A stretch of 50,848 bases of DNA from JBBQKI01 sp038326725 (GTDB lineage Bacteria; Bacteroidota; Bacteroidia; Flavobacteriales; Flavobacteriaceae): NCBI GenBank assembly GCA_038326725.1, contig JBBQKI010000019.1, forward strand, positions 1-50,848. The letters are read 5' to 3'. The position numbers and the translations under genes were made by a program. Every line of letters begins with the position of its first letter. The stretch's first letter is position 1. Of the stretch, positions 1 through 8,059 are shown one piece after another. The notes beneath the pieces were generated by a model. That model saw only the letters and a program-made list of their open reading frames with translations. It was not told the origin of the DNA and searched no databases.

Positions 1-756
1 CACGATATTGTGCAAAACACCGATTTTAAAGGAACTGTTCTCGTGGGTGTCACACCTGGCCTCTTTTTTTCTACCACTTTTCCAGAGGCTAGCCCTTGGA
101 AAAGACCACAATCTCGGGTCGATTATTTTGAAGACAGAACGCATGCCCAACGCTTGAATCATTGGCTATCGCTTCCACTTCAGAAAAATTTGGCCTTTGT
201 TTCCACCAGTGAAGAGGGTTGGTCTGACGATATTGATTTGAAATCTTTATTGAATACGATAGATATGGGCAATAGGACAGGGAAACCCAAAGACCCACCA
301 TTCAACGCATTTCAATATATCGATGAAGACAGAAACAATCCAATGAGTGAAAGGACAGCGACGGATACCGCTTTTGCAAATTCGATTCAAAGAGTGTGGA
401 AATTTTTTATCATGAGCAATAAAATCCCTCCAGATAAAGAATCCACAACTAACTTTTTTACGGCGGATGCGAAAAAATTTGAGGAAAGGGGTGGTACTCT
501 AATTTTGTTGCGATGCCCTTCAAGCGGTTGGTTGAAACAAGGTGAAGATAAATTTCTTCCTCGAGCCGAATTTTGGGACCCGTTGGTGAAAGCTTCCAAT
601 GCAAAAGCCTATTACTATGAAGACTATGAACAGCTAAAGCATTTGGAGTGTCCTGAATGGTCTCATTTGTCAGCTCCCGATGCGAGGTATTTCACGACTG
701 AATTGGTAAAAATCATGAAGGCCGATGGCGTTTTGTCTAATCCTAAAACCAACTAA
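1..756 (+). CDS. SGNH/AlgX-like acetyltransferase-associated protein, C-terminal part (cut by window edge)
   Basis: The reading frame is open to base 1, so the true start lies outside the window; the GTG at base 10 is only an internal codon. The visible 251 residues end with CPEWSHLSAP, which resembles the last block (DxxH) of SGNH hydrolases, although the acidic position is Glu. The stop is 2 bases before the MBOAT gene, a common pairing in which an MBOAT protein moves acyl groups across the membrane and an SGNH-like partner transfers them to an extracellular polymer. The family is inferred from this context and the C-terminal block. Without the N-terminus the GDSx motif cannot be checked. 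Confidence 0.6.
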   Translation, partial: HDIVQNTDFKGTVLVGVTPGLFFSTTFPEASPWKRPQSRVDYFEDRTHAQRLNHWLSLPLQKNLAFVSTSEEGWSDDIDLKSLLNTIDMGNRTGKPKDPPFNAFQYIDEDRNNPMSERTATDTAFANSIQRVWKFFIMSNKIPPDKESTTNFFTADAKKFEERGGTLILLRCPSSGWLKQGEDKFLPRAEFWDPLVKASNAKAYYYEDYEQLKHLECPEWSHLSAPDARYFTTELVKIMKADGVLSNPKTN

Positions 757-758
757 TC

Positions 759-2174
759 ATGCTGTTCAATTCATTAAGTTTCGTTGTGTTTTTGGTCATT
801 GTTTTGGTATTGTATTATGCAAAATTGTTCAATTGGACCAACAAAAAAAGAATGTTGCTCTTCGCCAGTTATATTTTTTATGGCCTTTGGAACCCGCCTT
901 TGGTGATATTGCTTTGGATTTCCACGATGGTCGATTGGGTGGCGGGTAATAAATTATCAATAGAAGAAAATAAACACAAACGCAAAATGTGGTTGTTATT
1001 GAGCATGGTCGTAAATCTTGGATTTTTGGCATTTTTCAAATACAGGGATTTTATGCTTGAAAATTTTACTACGGTCGTAAATAGCTATGGTTACGGCTAT
1101 CAGGCGCAACCTATGGACATTATTTTACCAATGGGAATTTCGTTTTATACATTCCAGACAATGTCCTATACAATTGATATGTACTTAAAGCGCACGGAAC
1201 GAGCCAAAACCTTCCTAGATTTTGCGCTGTATGTAACATTTTTTCCACAATTGGTTGCGGGGCCAATTGTGAGAGCACAAGAGTTGATTTCCCAATTTTA
1301 TGAAGAAAAGAAAGCGACAGTGAATCAATTTATTTGGGGATTATTTCTATTAACTATTGGATTGTTCCAAAAAGTGGTGTTGGCAGATACTTTGCTATCT
1401 GATACTGCTGATAATGTGTTTGGCACCAAAGGAGTTTTAAACGGCTTGGATGCTTGGACAGGTACATTGGCATTTTCCGGACAGATATTTTTTGATTTTG
1501 CGGGTTATTCCACTTGCGCCATTGGTATTGCCCTGATGCTGGGCATTATTTTGCCCGACAACTTTAGGTATCCGTATGCGGCAATTGGTTTTTCAGCTTT
1601 TTGGAGACGTTGGCATATCACCTTATCCACTTGGCTGCGTGACTATTTATATATCCCATTAGGTGGCAACAAACATGGCGTTGTTCGAATGTATTCGGCC
1701 CTCATGATTACGATGTTGCTAGGTGGTTTATGGCATGGAGCAGCATGGACCTTTGTGGTTTGGGGGGCGTTGCATGGTATATATCTAGTAATCGAACGCA
1801 TGTTGAGAAGTAAAATCCGTATTAAAATTAATGCTTTCAACGGAATATTACTAGCACTCTTCACCTATGCCTTGGTCAATATTACATGGGTGTTTTTTAG
1901 AGCAAGAGAATTTTCTGCTGCGAAAAATATGATTTCATCAATGTTGTTTATAAATGGTGAAGGCGAAAAAATTCTTTACTCGTTTGATATTATTAAAGTG
2001 TTTAGTTTAATCACCTTATTATTTATTTGCCATTGGGTTATGCGAAATACCTCAATGAAACAGGTTTCATTAAAAACACCGTCATGGGTTTTAGGCGTTG
2101 CTTGGGCTGTTATGCTTTTTCTTATAGCCATATCCCAAGGTAGTGGTGAACAGTTTATATACTTTCAATTCTAA
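759..2174 (+). CDS. MBOAT family O-acyltransferase (AlgI/DltB-like)
   Basis: This 471-residue polytopic inner-membrane protein moves acyl (usually acetyl) groups across the membrane for O-acylation of an exported polymer. It shows the family blocks SFYTFQTMSYTIDMYL, FFPQLVAGPIVRAQEL and FWRRWHITLSTWLRDYLY, then LGGLWHGAAWTFVVWGALHG. The last block holds His326 and His339, the conserved MBOAT histidines. Length fits AlgI/PatA-type members. It follows the SGNH-like gene by 2 bases, so the two are surely co-transcribed. The acylated polymer cannot be told from this window. DltB is less likely because no other dlt genes are seen. Confidence 0.9.
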   Translation: MLFNSLSFVVFLVIVLVLYYAKLFNWTNKKRMLLFASYIFYGLWNPPLVILLWISTMVDWVAGNKLSIEENKHKRKMWLLLSMVVNLGFLAFFKYRDFMLENFTTVVNSYGYGYQAQPMDIILPMGISFYTFQTMSYTIDMYLKRTERAKTFLDFALYVTFFPQLVAGPIVRAQELISQFYEEKKATVNQFIWGLFLLTIGLFQKVVLADTLLSDTADNVFGTKGVLNGLDAWTGTLAFSGQIFFDFAGYSTCAIGIALMLGIILPDNFRYPYAAIGFSAFWRRWHITLSTWLRDYLYIPLGGNKHGVVRMYSALMITMLLGGLWHGAAWTFVVWGALHGIYLVIERMLRSKIRIKINAFNGILLALFTYALVNITWVFFRAREFSAAKNMISSMLFINGEGEKILYSFDIIKVFSLITLLFICHWVMRNTSMKQVSLKTPSWVLGVAWAVMLFLIAISQGSGEQFIYFQF

Positions 2175-2182
2175 AAAACGAA

Positions 2183-2276
2183 AACTTTATAATTTTTGCG
2201 ACCTCTGCGCCTTTGTGGTAGATTATTTTAAACTCAAAGTCGCAGAGAACGCAGAAAAAAAAGCTCAACTTTATAA
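2183..2276. repeat. REP-like palindromic intergenic element with flanking 10-base direct repeats
   Basis: Two 13-base arms, 2203-2215 (CTCTGCGCCTTTG) and 2235-2247 (CAAAGTCGCAGAG), pair with one mismatch around a 19-base loop. The 10-mer AACTTTATAA stands on both sides, at 2183-2192 and 2267-2276, like a target-site duplication. Arms of the CTCTGCG/CTTTGCG type are, from memory, frequent between genes in Flavobacteriaceae. The element sits between the MBOAT gene and the broken permease. It could also act as a terminator, but no clean T-run follows it on the plus strand. Confidence 0.6.
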
Positions 2277-2285
2277 AACTAACCA

Positions 2286-3590
2286 ATGATAAAAAAAGAC
2301 GAAGGATTAATCAGGACCATTGGCGTATACGGCCTTTCTGCCAATATTATAAACATTATTATTGGATCTGGTATTTTTGTGCTGCCTGCAATTATCGCAG
2401 GAATTATGGGCGCCTCTAGCATTTTTGCATATCTATTTTGCGGAATTTTGATTGCGCTGATCACTCTTTGTTTTGCGGAAGCTGGCAGTAAAGTAACAAA
2501 TACTGGCGGACCTTACACCTACATTGAAACCGCTTTCGGCGATTATGCTGGCTTTATTGCGGGTGTTTTTGCCGTAGTGAGCGCATTTCTTTCAGATGCT
2601 GCCGTTTCCAATGCGCTTGTAAATGTTTTGGCATCTGTTTATCCAGCCTTTGGAACTGGATGGATGCGCTTATGTTTTTTATTCATCATCTTTTCTGGGT
2701 TGGCTTTTATTAATGTTTTAGGTATAAAACAAGGAATAGGTCTTGTTAAATTAAATACTGTAATAAAACTTATACCCTTGCTTTTATTGGTATTTTTTGG
2801 ATGGAAGGAAGTTTCAATTTCAAACTTGCAAATTGAATCTATACCAAGCCTAAAAGATTTGGGATAAACCTCCTTGATTCTGTTTTTTGCATTTGTGGGT
2901 GTAGAATCTGGCTTAATTGTGGGTGGCGAGGTAACAAATCCCAAACGCACTGTTCCAAGGGCAATTTTAATTAGCATTACTACAGTAGTGGTTTTGTATG
3001 TTCTTGTTCAAATGGTGTCACAAGGTGTTTTGGGAAGTGATTTGGTCAATTTTAAAGCCGCTCCCCTAGCCGAAACTGCCAAAGCTGTCTTTGGTCCCGT
3101 TGGCTATATCGTTTTAATTGTTGGCGCCAGCATTTCTATGTTCGGTTTTTTAAGTGGTGAAATTCTAAACGTTCCAAGAGTAGTTTATGCACTTGCACGT
3201 GATAAAGTTATTCCCATTAACGCATTGACAAAAATCCATAAAAAATATGCCACACCTCACGTTGCAATAATCGCATACGCTTTCTGTGGATTCATCATTG
3301 CTGCCACTGCTTCTTTTGAACAATTGGTAGTGATTGCCACAAGTTCCATTCTCATCCTATATTTTGGAGTAGCAATGTCCGTCATAAAATTACGCCGCAC
3401 CCATAAATCGGAAAAAAAGGAGTTTAAAATTCCGGGCGGTTGGACCGTGCCGATCTTGAGCATGATTATTATTCTGTATTTTCTATCGAACCTTTCCAAA
3501 AATGAAATGATTGGAACGCTTGTTTTCATTGGAATTCTGACCCTAATTTTTGGAATTATTAAATTTTTGAAAAAGAAAAAATTACAATAA
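2286..3590 (+). pseudogene. APC-family amino acid permease interrupted by one in-frame TAA
   Basis: An APC superfamily permease would be about 434 residues here, with some 12 membrane segments. It begins MIKKDEGLIRTIGVYG and carries the substrate-site motif IIGSGIF (27-31). Translation stops at the TAA at 2865-2867 after residue 193. The same frame continues at once with TSLILFFAFVGVESG, the usual helix-6 region of these permeases, and runs to 3590 with no other defect. The family and length look otherwise intact. A single base change from CAA, AAA or GAA would explain the stop. Either the gene is a recent nonsense pseudogene or the base is a sequencing error. The downstream part has no good start of its own. 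Confidence 0.82.
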
Positions 3591-3685
3591 AAATATTTCG
3601 TGAAGATCAATAGCAGTTCTTCAATAATAAATGAACTATAAAATTATTTGATTTTTTAATCCGTAGTCATTTTTTAAACTTTCCC

Positions 3686-3693
3686 TATCTTTA
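3686..3693 (+). promoter_or_regulatory. Possible -7 element of the carbonic anhydrase gene
   Basis: TATCTTTA differs from the Bacteroidota -7 consensus TAnnTTTG only in the last base and lies 32 bases before the ATG. I see no matching TTG 17-23 bases upstream, so this is weak evidence. The same octamer occurs upstream of argS and of the small membrane protein, where a TTG is present. Confidence 0.35.
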
Positions 3694-3725
3694 AAATCTT
3701 AAAAAAAACAGTAAAAAGTAAAAAA

Positions 3726-4355
3726 ATGAACATTGACCAGATTTTTAAGAACAACGAACAATGGGTAAATGAAAAACTTGGTGTGGACCCCGATTATTTT
3801 AAAAACCTTGGTCAAGGCCAAACCCCGGAAGTACTTTACATTGGTTGCAGCGACAGCCGCGTAACGGCCGAAGAAATTATGGGAGCTCAACCCGGCGAGG
3901 TATTTATATTACGGAATATAGCAAACATGGTTTCCAATTTGGATTTAAGTGCCATGTGTGTTATCAATTATGCGGTAAACTTTTTGAACGTAAACCATAT
4001 TATTGTTTGTGGGCATTATGGGTGCGGCGGTGTGAAGGCTGCAATGCAGTCACAAGACTTGGGAATTTTGAATCCGTGGCTCCGCAGTATCCGCGATGTA
4101 TATAGATTACACCGTCATGAACTCAATGCTATTGAAGATGAAGATGAAAAATACAAGCGGCTGGTAGAACTTAATGTACAGGAACAGTGCGTCAATGTGC
4201 TAAAAACTGCCGATGTACAAATTGCTTACCGGAAACGACATATCACCATTCACGGATGGGTAATGGATATACATTCCGGAAAACTGATTGATCTAAAAAT
4301 AGATTTTGAAAAAGTGCTGGAAAGCATTATGGAAATTTATCATTTGGATAAATGA
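3726..4355 (+). CDS. can: Beta-class carbonic anhydrase
   Basis: This enzyme interconverts CO2 and bicarbonate in the cytoplasm. The zinc ligands are visible: Cys41 in YIGCSDSRV, with the Asp43-Arg45 dyad, then His97 and Cys100 in VCGHYGCGGV. The 209-residue length and ALRNIAN-like segment FILRNIANMV fit the Can/CynT-type bacterial beta class. The start ATG follows an A-rich stretch rather than a Shine-Dalgarno site. It stands alone on the plus strand; bicarbonate would serve carboxylations and the CarA/CarB reaction. Family assignment is firm; the symbol is by analogy with E. coli can. Confidence 0.95.
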   Translation: MNIDQIFKNNEQWVNEKLGVDPDYFKNLGQGQTPEVLYIGCSDSRVTAEEIMGAQPGEVFILRNIANMVSNLDLSAMCVINYAVNFLNVNHIIVCGHYGCGGVKAAMQSQDLGILNPWLRSIRDVYRLHRHELNAIEDEDEKYKRLVELNVQEQCVNVLKTADVQIAYRKRHITIHGWVMDIHSGKLIDLKIDFEKVLESIMEIYHLDK

Positions 4356-4361
4356 GAGGGA

Positions 4362-4424
4362 GACTAGAGACGGAACACTGTTGACTGAATTCGGAAATTT
4401 GATGTCGGGAAGTGGATGAAGGAT
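4362..4424. repeat. Imperfect 7-base tandem repeat, nine units
   Basis: Units in register from 4362 are GACTAGA, GACGGAA, CACTGTT, GACTGAA, TTCGGAA, ATTTGAT, GTCGGGA, AGTGGAT and GAAGGAT. Position 5 is G in eight of nine, and GGA or TGA recurs every 7 bases. The tract lies between the convergent carbonic anhydrase and TPR genes and codes for nothing evident. I see no clear terminator in this 137-base gap. Confidence 0.6.
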
Positions 4425-4492
4425 GAAAAACAACCAGTTCTATGAAGTCAATAGGAAAAAGTTGTATGGGAATTAAGGAGTATTTATTTAAT

Positions 4493-5155
4493 TCAAGGAA
4501 TATTTTTATTTTGACATTGCTCTATTTTTAATTCCAAATTCTTTAGACTAGACTGGAGTTCTGGAATAGTATCATAAAATTGTTTGGCCCTTTTATAGTA
4601 AATTTTTGCCTTTTCACATTTCTCTTGATATATATAAATGTGGGAATATAAAAAATTAGAAACAGACTGAAATTCGGCTTCTTTAAATTTATATAAAACG
4701 ATGTTCAACATTTTCTCACATTCTTGATACTTTCCCATTTTACAATAGACTCTTGCTAAATTATACATAGGAAGAAAATAAGATGAATCTGTCGCGACTA
4801 TGGCTTGAGAATAATAATCCAACGCTTCTTTTTTATATGCCATATAATCCATATAATTTCCTAAATTATTCAAGATAACAGGATTATCAGGTTCATATGA
4901 TAACGCTTCTTTAAACTTTTCTTCAGCCCTTACGTATTTACCTCTTTTAATTAGTAAGGTTCCTTCAGTATTTAATTTATTTGCTTTTGGATTATCAAAA
5001 TTATAATTACTAAGAAATATATTAGCTTTTTCGCTACCATCTGGTATAATCACCTCTAGTTGTATTGTGTCAACTTTTTGTTGATTCTCTTCTTGGTTAC
5101 TTTTGCAAAAAAGTAAAATATAAATGATAATAATATAAGCAATGCCTCTAAACAT
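4493..5155 (-). CDS. TPR-repeat lipoprotein
   Basis: The 220-residue product starts with a hydrophobic segment (IAYIIIIYILLFCKSN) ending at Cys17, which looks like a lipoprotein signal although Phe at -1 is atypical. Four tetratricopeptide-like helical hairpins follow at about residues 57-90, 92-124, 126-158 and 163-200, for example LNNLGNYMDYMAYKKEALDY. TPRs mediate protein contacts, so a scaffold role in the envelope is likely; no catalytic domain is seen. The start codon overlaps an 18-base AT palindrome. The gene is 22 bases downstream of argS on the same strand and may be read with it. Function is otherwise unknown. Confidence 0.8.
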   Translation of the reverse strand: MFRGIAYIIIIYILLFCKSNQEENQQKVDTIQLEVIIPDGSEKANIFLSNYNFDNPKANKLNTEGTLLIKRGKYVRAEEKFKEALSYEPDNPVILNNLGNYMDYMAYKKEALDYYSQAIVATDSSYFLPMYNLARVYCKMGKYQECEKMLNIVLYKFKEAEFQSVSNFLYSHIYIYQEKCEKAKIYYKRAKQFYDTIPELQSSLKNLELKIEQCQNKNIP

Positions 5156-5171
5156 AAAATTATAATTTTAT
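5154..5171. repeat. 18-base perfect AT palindrome at the TPR gene start
   Basis: ATAAAATTATAATTTTAT reads the same on both strands and runs into the start codon of the TPR gene. It matches 18 of 19 bases with the inverted repeat before rarA (47076-47097). It could be an operator, a translation-start structure, or chance in AT-rich DNA. Confidence 0.4.
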
Positions 5172-5176
5172 ATTTT

Positions 5177-6955
5177 TTACATCCTCTCCGGCACCTCAAT
5201 CCCCATTAACCCAAATGCAGTTTTGATAACTTGGGCTGTAGCTTTGGAAAGCTGAATTCGGAAGTTTTTTTCTGTTTGGTTTTCAGTGGCCAAAATGGGC
5301 ACGTTTTGATAAAAAGAATTGAATTCCTTCACCAATTCATAGGTATAGTTGGCTATCAAAGCAGGGCTATATTGTGCCGCCGCAAGTTGTACGGTTTCAG
5401 GAAATTGTTGAATTATTTTTATAAGCTCCTTTTCTTTGGGGTGCATTTCGACTTCGCTCAATGACCGGTCGCTGAGCGGAGTAGAAGCGGCTTTTCTCAA
5501 AATACTTTGAATCCGCGCATAGGTATATTGAATGAAAGGCCCTGTATTCCCCTGAAAATCCACGCTTTCCTCGGGGTTGAAGAGAATCCGTTTTTTAGGA
5601 TCCACTTTCAAAATATAATATTTCAAAGCGCCCAGCCCGATGGTGTGGTACAAACTTGCCTTTTCTTCTTCAGAAAAACCAACAATTTTACCCAATTCCT
5701 CACTTATTTTTTTGGAGGTTTTTACCATTTCCGTCATCAGTTCATCGGCATCAACCACCGTGCCCTCACGGCTTTTCATTTTCCCGGAAGGTAAATCCAC
5801 CATTCCGTAACTTAAATGAAACAGGTTTTGTGCCCAACTATAGCCCAATTTTTTCAGGATAAGAAATAAAACCTTAAAATGATAATCCTGCTCGTTGCCA
5901 ACGGTATAAATCATTCCGCCCACATCTGGGTGATCCTTTACCCGCTGTATGGCAGTACCTATATCCTGCGTCATATATACCGAAGTGCCATCGCTTCGCA
6001 ATACCAGTTTTTCGTCCAAACCATCCTCGGTAAGGTCGCACCAAACGGAACCATCATCTTTTTGAATGAAAACTCCTTTTTTAAGGCCTTCTTCAATAAT
6101 ATCCTTTCCCAATAAATAGGTGTTGCTTTCGTAATAGTAAAAATCAAAATCCACACCTAGGTTTTTATAAGTTTCCTCAAAACCTTTGTAAACCCAACCG
6201 TTCATTTTTTTCCAAAGGGCAACGGTATCTTCGTCGCCGGCTTCCCATTTTCGGAGCATTTCCTGCGCCTCCACCAAAATGGGGGCCTGGGCTTTTGCTT
6301 CTTCCTCGGTTTTTCCTTCCGTTTTTAAGATTTCGATTTCCCTTTTGTATTGTTTGTCAAATTCCACATAATATTTCCCAACCAAATGATCGCCCTTCAT
6401 CTTCGTACTTTCGGGGGTTTCGCAATTACCGAATTTTTCCCAAGCCAACATGCTTTTGCAAATATGGATTCCCCGGTCGTTGATAATTTGGGTTTTATAC
6501 ACTTTTTTCCCAGCAGCTTTTAAAATTTCGGCCACCGAATAGCCCAAAACATTATTGCGGACGTGGCCCAAATGCAAAGGTTTGTTGGTGTTGGGCGAAG
6601 AATATTCCACCATTACGGCATCACCGGTTTCAGGGGTTTTTCCAAAAGCGGAAAAATCCGCCACGCTATGGAAAAAATCGAGAAAATAATCATCGGACAA
6701 AACAAGGTTCAAAAATCCGGAAACCATATTATACTTTGAAACTTCACTAACGTTTTCAACTAAATACGTCCCTATTACCTCCCCAATTTGCTGTGGGCTT
6801 CCCTTTATTTTTTTAAGCATCGGGAAAACTACCACGGTAATATCGCCTTCAAAATCCTTTCGGGTTGGCTGAAATTCGATGGTTTCCAAAACAACGCCAA
6901 AGCTGTTTTGGATGGCTTTCTTAATTTCGGTGTCCAGTTTTTCCTGAAAGTTCAT
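5177..6955 (-). CDS. argS: Arginyl-tRNA synthetase
   Basis: This class I synthetase charges tRNA-Arg in the cytoplasm. The 592-residue product has the N-terminal additional domain, then the HIGH-type motif HLGHV (128-132) preceded by EYSSPNTNKPL, a KMSKS-like MKSREGTVVDADEL, and a C-terminal anticodon-binding domain ending GLMGIEVPERM, as usual for ArgS. The start is fixed by the conserved MNFQEKLDTEIKKAI opening. A TTG-N17-TATCTTTA promoter lies 18 bases upstream. It is followed closely by the TPR lipoprotein gene. Identity is firm. Confidence 0.98.
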   Translation of the reverse strand: MNFQEKLDTEIKKAIQNSFGVVLETIEFQPTRKDFEGDITVVVFPMLKKIKGSPQQIGEVIGTYLVENVSEVSKYNMVSGFLNLVLSDDYFLDFFHSVADFSAFGKTPETGDAVMVEYSSPNTNKPLHLGHVRNNVLGYSVAEILKAAGKKVYKTQIINDRGIHICKSMLAWEKFGNCETPESTKMKGDHLVGKYYVEFDKQYKREIEILKTEGKTEEEAKAQAPILVEAQEMLRKWEAGDEDTVALWKKMNGWVYKGFEETYKNLGVDFDFYYYESNTYLLGKDIIEEGLKKGVFIQKDDGSVWCDLTEDGLDEKLVLRSDGTSVYMTQDIGTAIQRVKDHPDVGGMIYTVGNEQDYHFKVLFLILKKLGYSWAQNLFHLSYGMVDLPSGKMKSREGTVVDADELMTEMVKTSKKISEELGKIVGFSEEEKASLYHTIGLGALKYYILKVDPKKRILFNPEESVDFQGNTGPFIQYTYARIQSILRKAASTPLSDRSLSEVEMHPKEKELIKIIQQFPETVQLAAAQYSPALIANYTYELVKEFNSFYQNVPILATENQTEKNFRIQLSKATAQVIKTAFGLMGIEVPERM

Positions 6956-6972
6956 AATTGAAATTTAAGCCG

Positions 6973-7000
6973 TAAAGATACTTTTTTCAAACTTTCCCAA
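6973..7000 (-). promoter_or_regulatory. Promoter of argS
   Basis: On the minus strand TTG (7000-6998), a 17-base spacer and TATCTTTA (6980-6973) match the flavobacterial pattern TTG-N17-23-TAnnTTTG except for the last base. Its end is 18 bases from the argS ATG, giving a very short leader. Confidence 0.6.
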
Positions 7001-7047
7001 GAAGTTCTTGTTCCTTGATTCTTGCACTTTGGTAACATAGATTTAAA

Positions 7048-7065
7048 ATGTTGTTAATGTTGTTA
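7048..7065. repeat. 9-base direct repeat upstream of marC
   Basis: ATGTTGTTA occurs twice in tandem, between the divergent argS and MarC genes. It is short and may be incidental; a regulatory site is possible but unsupported. Confidence 0.3.
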
Positions 7066-7097
7066 AGAAGGTTACAAGCGTCCTTTGCCGAAAAAAA

Positions 7098-7727
7098 ATG
7101 GACTTGTTCTTATATGTTTTTGCTGCCTTGTTTTCAATCATAAATCCATTGGGCACCGTACCGATATTTGTTGGCCTCACCAGTGACGATGAGGTTTCTG
7201 AAAGAAAAAAAACCGCCCTGCTCACTACGGTGAACGTAATCGTGATTCTGCTGATTTCATTTTTCGCTGGAACCTATCTGCTGAAATTTTTTGGAATAAG
7301 TTTGAACGCCCTTCGCATTGCCGGCGGAATGATAATTGTTACTTCGGGCTTTGCGCTTCTTACCGGCACTTTTTCCAAACATAAAGGGATGAAGAATAAA
7401 CGCGTTCAGAACGACCTCGACACCCGGGAACGGTTTTCGTTGACACCGCTTGCCATCCCCATGTTAGCTGGGCCGGGCTCCATTTCGTTACTTATAACAT
7501 TTAAACAGGAATATGCAAAAACCCAAGAAATCCTGCTGATTATTTTGGCTGTATTGGCCGTTGGACTTGCAACGTTCATCATCCTGCGCTGTTCCCATTT
7601 TATCAGTAATTTATTGGGAGCTTCCGGCATTAACGCTATTTCCCGAATCGTAGGGTTTATCGTGATTGCCATCGGCGTGGAATATGTTAGTGCCGCGGTG
7701 ATTTCAATTATTAATAGCTTGGGTTAA
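7098..7727 (+). CDS. MarC-family integral membrane protein
   Basis: The 209-residue protein has six predicted membrane helices. It shows the MarC/YhgN family features: the INPLGTVPIF segment near residue 16, LRIAGGMIIVTSGFALL, and PLAIPMLAGPGSISLLI in the second half. The family was once linked to multiple antibiotic resistance, but that was not upheld and its transport role is unresolved. It stands alone between argS (divergent) and the small membrane protein (convergent, 4-base gap). The ATG follows an A8 run. Family call is firm, function open. Confidence 0.93.
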   Translation: MDLFLYVFAALFSIINPLGTVPIFVGLTSDDEVSERKKTALLTTVNVIVILLISFFAGTYLLKFFGISLNALRIAGGMIIVTSGFALLTGTFSKHKGMKNKRVQNDLDTRERFSLTPLAIPMLAGPGSISLLITFKQEYAKTQEILLIILAVLAVGLATFIILRCSHFISNLLGASGINAISRIVGFIVIAIGVEYVSAAVISIINSLG

Positions 7728-7731
7728 TCAG

Positions 7732-7938
7732 TTATCTCCGGTTTTTTAAAAAAACTCCGGCGAGCAAGGCAAGCACCCCCAAACCAATCATTCCCAGGGT
7801 TTGGTTGCTTAATCCCTGTTTCGCATTTACTTCCAAGGGACCAATATCCAAAACTTGCTGGGGCACAAAAGCGTTGTACAATCCGAATATAATTAAAACT
7901 ACGCCAACAATGAGCAGAACTATTCTCAATATCTTCAT
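7732..7938 (-). CDS. Small two-helix membrane protein of unknown function
   Basis: The 68-residue protein has an N-terminal hydrophobic helix (ILRIVLLIVGVVLIIFGLY), a short polar loop (about 25-47) with NAKQGLSNQTLGM, and a second helix (IGLGVLALLAGVFL) ending in KNRR. The positive C-terminus suggests it faces the cytoplasm. A promoter with TTG-N17-TATCTTTA lies just upstream, which supports a real gene. I do not recognise a named family; it resembles the many small membrane proteins of Flavobacteriaceae. It converges on the MarC gene. Confidence 0.7.
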   Translation of the reverse strand: MKILRIVLLIVGVVLIIFGLYNAFVPQQVLDIGPLEVNAKQGLSNQTLGMIGLGVLALLAGVFLKNRR

Positions 7939-7961
7939 AAAAAAATATTTGGTTTAAGAAT

Positions 7962-7989
7962 TAAAGATACCGCATTGCAAAATAACCAA
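7962..7989 (-). promoter_or_regulatory. Promoter of the small membrane protein gene
   Basis: On the minus strand TTG (7989-7987), 17 bases, then TATCTTTA (7969-7962), with the same spacing and octamer as the argS promoter. It ends 24 bases from the ATG. Confidence 0.55.
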
Positions 7990-8035
7990 TGCCATAACTT
8001 AACGGGTTTTTAACGACTGTTTATTTATTAGGGAT

Positions 8036-8043
8036 TATCTTTA
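8036..8043 (+). promoter_or_regulatory. Possible -7 element of the DUF2867 gene
   Basis: TATCTTTA lies 16 bases before the TTG start codon at 8060, a spacing close to that of argS. No clear TTG element is seen upstream, so support is limited. Confidence 0.35.
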
Positions 8044-8059
8044 AACAAAACCAAAAAAT

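Noticed and set aside
2865..2867. Programmed stop-codon read-through or selenocysteine-type recoding in the permease
   Set aside because: TAA is not a selenocysteine or pyrrolysine codon, and no recoding structure is seen. Mutation or sequencing error is simpler.
2874..3590. Separate gene for the second half of the permease, from TTG 2874
   Set aside because: It starts in mid-helix and in register with the first half; the two parts make one permease with a nonsense codon.
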